Shown here in pieces: positions 5,547 through 6,039 of a stretch of 6,039 nt of DNA. The stretch's first letter is position 1. The number at the start of each line of letters is the position of its first letter. Made by a program: the position numbers and the translations under genes. The notes under the pieces are model-generated. The model made no database searches, was not told where the DNA came from, and saw only the letters and a program-made list of their open reading frames with translations. Source of the stretch: Acidobacteriota bacterium (lineage in GTDB: Bacteria; Acidobacteriota; Terriglobia; UBA7540); contig JAJYJL010000406.1 of assembly GCA_021789565.1 (NCBI GenBank), forward strand, positions 1,137-7,175, read 5' to 3'.

Positions 5547-6039
5547 ATGGAAAATGGTACGGAAAATCATCGGGAGCGAGTTCAGGATCCACTGAAGCCT
5601 TTAGAGCAGGTGATGGAGTCAGATCCTCGCTTCCAAGGCTCCCAGTTCGCCATGCAGCAACAGCATGCAGAGCTGAGCCAGATCCAGCTCATTGAATGCG
5701 TACCGCTGGATGTGCGCCAACTATTTGAAACCGCAAAGAACGTATCCCTCTATTCGTGGTTCGTATATCGCTTTCACCAAGTGGCGGAATTGGTGGCGTA
5801 TACGGCTCTTGAGCGTGCCCTGAAGGACCGAATCGCGCACGAACAGGGTGTCAATGCCGACAACATTCGCGGAAATCTTTCCAGTCTGCTGAAGAGGGCA
5901 GCTCGAAACAATTGGTTGAAATCAGAGAAATTCACGGCGACCAAGTATTTCGCGCGGCGTCAGCTTGAGCAGGAACAGTTCATGCAGATGATCCAGGAGA
6001 ACCGGTTTGGTGACGAGCCTATAGAAGTTCCAGACATTC
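5547..6039 (+). CDS. Hypothetical protein, possibly HEPN-like (3' end outside window)
   Basis: The first 164 residues of an open frame that runs off the window. ATG at 5547 is chosen, preceded by a weak GGAG at 5530-5533 (13 nt away). A TTG at 5538 is the only other start between the in-frame stop at 5511 and this ATG, and has the GGAG at a better 4-nt spacing. The N-terminus is polar and Gln/Glu-rich. From about residue 53 there is a helical part with a FETAKNVSLYSWFVYRFHQV segment and then an EL.AY.ALERALKDR helix, followed by a Leu-rich helix and a basic stretch (LKRAARNNWLKSEKF). I vaguely associate this start with hypothetical proteins whose helical domain resembles HEPN or Abi proteins. 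The part that would carry an R-x4-6-H motif is beyond the window, so this is not a functional call. Frame and coding character look real throughout. Confidence 0.65.
   Translation, partial: MENGTENHRERVQDPLKPLEQVMESDPRFQGSQFAMQQQHAELSQIQLIECVPLDVRQLFETAKNVSLYSWFVYRFHQVAELVAYTALERALKDRIAHEQGVNADNIRGNLSSLLKRAARNNWLKSEKFTATKYFARRQLEQEQFMQMIQENRFGDEPIEVPDI

Overview
The window reads as an accessory region of a proteobacterial genome, most likely alphaproteobacterial. That guess rests on the style of the IS1595-type transposase and on two membrane proteins of a kind I associate with Hyphomicrobiales. There is no rRNA, tRNA or housekeeping gene to confirm it.

Layout. Positions 1-2165 (+ strand) hold the 3' part of a large coiled-coil ABC-type ATPase gene (AAA_13-like, Walker A end outside the window). 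After 31 bp comes a complete gene for a two-zinc-ribbon protein with a C-terminal HEPN-like domain and an R-x4-H motif. The two look like one operon, and an ATPase next to a HEPN protein suggests RNA-targeting defence or a toxin function, which is inference. Positions 2165-5283 form what I reconstruct as one complete IS1595-family element of 3119 bp, read on the - strand. Its imperfect terminal inverted repeats match at 18 of 26 positions and are flanked by a perfect 8-bp direct repeat, AAAATTTA. From 5292 the original host sequence resumes: about 250 bp of intergenic DNA, then the 5' part of an unrecognised + strand gene that runs off the window at 6039.

The element carries more than a transposase. 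Reading right to left on the - strand it encodes: a 309-aa DDE-type transposase with an N-terminal zinc ribbon; a 41-aa lysine-rich protein whose ATG overlaps the transposase stop (ATGA); a 301-aa protein with a signal peptide and one membrane segment, starting 18 bp later behind a strong Shine-Dalgarno; and a roughly 283-aa protein with two membrane segments and a coiled coil. The last three look like passenger genes co-transcribed with the transposase. The operon ends at a palindrome built into the left end of the element, whose U-tract on the - strand comes from the duplicated target site.

The insertion falls inside the stop codon of the HEPN gene. TA comes from the target and G is the first base of the element. 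The uninterrupted target also reads TAG, so the element landed without changing the protein.
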